From contig JAVDOI010000191.1 of assembly GCA_032191485.1 (NCBI GenBank), positions 186,001 through 250,000 of the forward strand: DNA of 64,000 bases, written 5' to 3'. The notes beneath the pieces are model-generated. The model was not told the DNA's origin and did not search any database. It worked only from the letters and a program-made list of their open reading frames with translations. Below, in pieces: positions 62,567 through 64,000 of this stretch (positions within the stretch are counted from its first letter, which is position 1; each line of letters opens with the position of its first letter). The translations under genes and the position numbers were made by a program. This stretch comes from Leptoclinus maculatus. Taxonomy: Eukaryota > Chordata > Actinopteri > Perciformes > Stichaeidae.

Positions 62567-64000
62567 CATTTCGATCCCAATCAATTTCACACTCTAGCAG
62601 GGCGGGTGGACTTGCTAAAGACTGTTACTCATTTAGGTTTTCTTTCCCCTGGACCGGAGACACAGTTCTCCTGTGTCCTCTGTAATGCTAAGTTTCCTTT
62701 CTGATGGACCGGAGACACAGTTGTCCTGTGTCCACTGTAATGCTAAGTTTCCTTTCTGATGGACAGAAGACACAGTTCTCCTGTGTCCTCTGTAATGCTA
62801 AGTTTCCTTTCTGATGGACCGGAGACACAGTTCTCCCGTGTCCTCTGTAATGCTAAGATTCCTTTCTGATGGACCGGAGACACAGTTCTCCCGTGTCCTC
62901 TGTAATGCTAAGTTTCCTTTCTGATGGACAGAAGACACAGTTCTCCTGTGTCCTCTGTAAGGACACCTGCCAGCCTTGGCCTCACCTCCTTCAGCACTGT
63001 GAGGATCAGCTCACAGCAGCCAAGATATGCTGCAAAAGACCAGAGACTGCAGCACTAACTGAACTGTCAATCAACGGAGGACTTATCACTGTTGGATCAC
63101 ATAGATACACATTTTACTTCCTGCTTGTCCCAGTCAGTCTTCCAAGCAGAGAATGAGAAAACACCTGCCTGCCTTTGCCTCACCTTCTGTCTGGCTCTGA
63201 GATACTGGATCAGCTCATAACAACCAAGACATCATGTCACCACAGACCAGATGCTGCAGCACCATCTCAACTGTTCATCAACAGTGGACCCACCACTGCT
63301 GGACCACAGAGACACGTGTTCTCCCTGCCAGTGTCGAGGTTTCTTCACAACAGAGCATAAGGTATAGTTTTCATATGTTACAATGTTTTGCTTTAATTGT
63401 GTGTTCATTCATTTATTCCCTTTGTATTAATGCAACAGTTTAAATGACACTGATGTTACAGCTAGTATAACATTGTAATTTATATAAACTTCTTCCTTCA
63501 GGTCTTCCTCCTCTGTGATCCCTCCACTTCACAGTGAAGACACTCAGGACTGCACAGAGAGCTAAACATATAGAAGAAGCTGAACATCATGCAGCCTTCC
63601 TAAACTTCTCTGTGTGAAATGGCACTGGACATACATGTTGTCCTGCCCTGCAGCAGAATTCAAGGTATTTGATTATTGTGAATTATGTAACATGTAAACA
63701 TGTTTTGTTTCAGTCTTCAGTTTATTACAATAACTTTGTTTTCTCTTTTCAGGACCAGCTCCGTCCTCCTTCCTCAACATCACCATCTGTGCATCCATTG
63801 CTGTGCACAGTTCAGTTCAGTAGAGACTAACTACAGTTGATCTTTAAGCAAGTGATCAGGTGTACGGCTGCAGGGAACCAAACTGCTGCAGATCCATCAT
63901 CAGTCAGTCATCACTGTCACAGTGACACTTCCTCTTTTGTCCAGCATCAAGCTCCTCCCTAAACAAGCTGTACAGGTAACAGTTTTTGTTACTTCCATAG
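62567..64000 (+). other. Inter-element spacer C/D with 55-bp minisatellite (to window end)
   Basis: Minisatellite with six units at 62651-62960, followed by the spacer with intron-like intervals. The window ends before the next 5' inverted repeat. Confidence 0.85.
62636..64000 (+). repeat. Tandem unit, copy D (partial, cut by window end)
   Basis: Start of a fourth unit. It matches copy B from 18536 onward almost base for base, including the six-unit 55-bp minisatellite and the short insertion near 63808 that A lacks. It shows that the array continues beyond the window. Confidence 0.95.

Overview
The window is eukaryotic, repeat-dominated DNA, most likely from a teleost fish. The reasons are an endonuclease-bearing Helitron of the Helentron (Helitron2) type, a BEL/Pao retrotransposon, solo LTRs, long CA and TCTG microsatellites, and roughly 40% GC with no bacterial gene layout. 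I see no ordinary host protein-coding gene, tRNA, rRNA or CRISPR array.

Layout. The window is a head-to-tail array of one large unit: copy A (1-18535), copy B (18536-43824), copy C (43825-62635) and the first 1.4 kb of copy D (62636-64000). A 21-bp inverted repeat near each end (1839-1859 with 18446-18466 in A) marks likely element termini. This gives bodies of about 16.6 kb (A), 23.4 kb (B, enlarged by insertions) and 17.0 kb (C), separated by spacers of 1.86-1.91 kb. Each unit runs in this order: spacer with a 55-bp minisatellite; 5' inverted repeat; a 6.5-kb non-coding left arm with a 111-bp minisatellite, microsatellites and a series of splice-site-bounded mini-exons; a long replicase gene; a 0.5-kb AT-rich tail; three hairpins, the first with a G-quadruplex-type telomeric loop; and the 3' inverted repeat.

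The replicase gene reads as one ancestral polyprotein of about 2,590 codons, now broken. From the N terminus it has a cysteine-protease domain resembling the herpesvirus tegument deubiquitinase family (peptidase C76), a Ser/Thr/Glu-rich linker, an array of 18-residue basic repeats, a Helitron N-terminal region, an HUH/two-tyrosine Rep nuclease, a PIF1-type helicase, and an AP-endonuclease-like (EEP) domain. Rolling-circle transposition would use Rep to nick, the helicase to unwind and the EEP domain possibly for target cutting. The protease role is unknown.

Breaks. A 1.79-kb solo LTR with a 4-bp target duplication separates Rep from helicase in all three copies. Further frameshifts are shared between copies, so the gene was dead before the array expanded. 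A second solo LTR (951 bp in B, truncated in A) is absent from C. Copy B also has a 1.7-kb internal deletion that fuses the repeat region to Rep in frame, a 513-bp LTR-like segment in place of the second half of the helicase, an internal duplication of the left arm, and a nested 6.4-kb BEL/Pao element on the minus strand. The BEL element has apparently identical 351-bp LTRs and a 5-bp target duplication, yet it lacks integrase and carries two in-frame stops.
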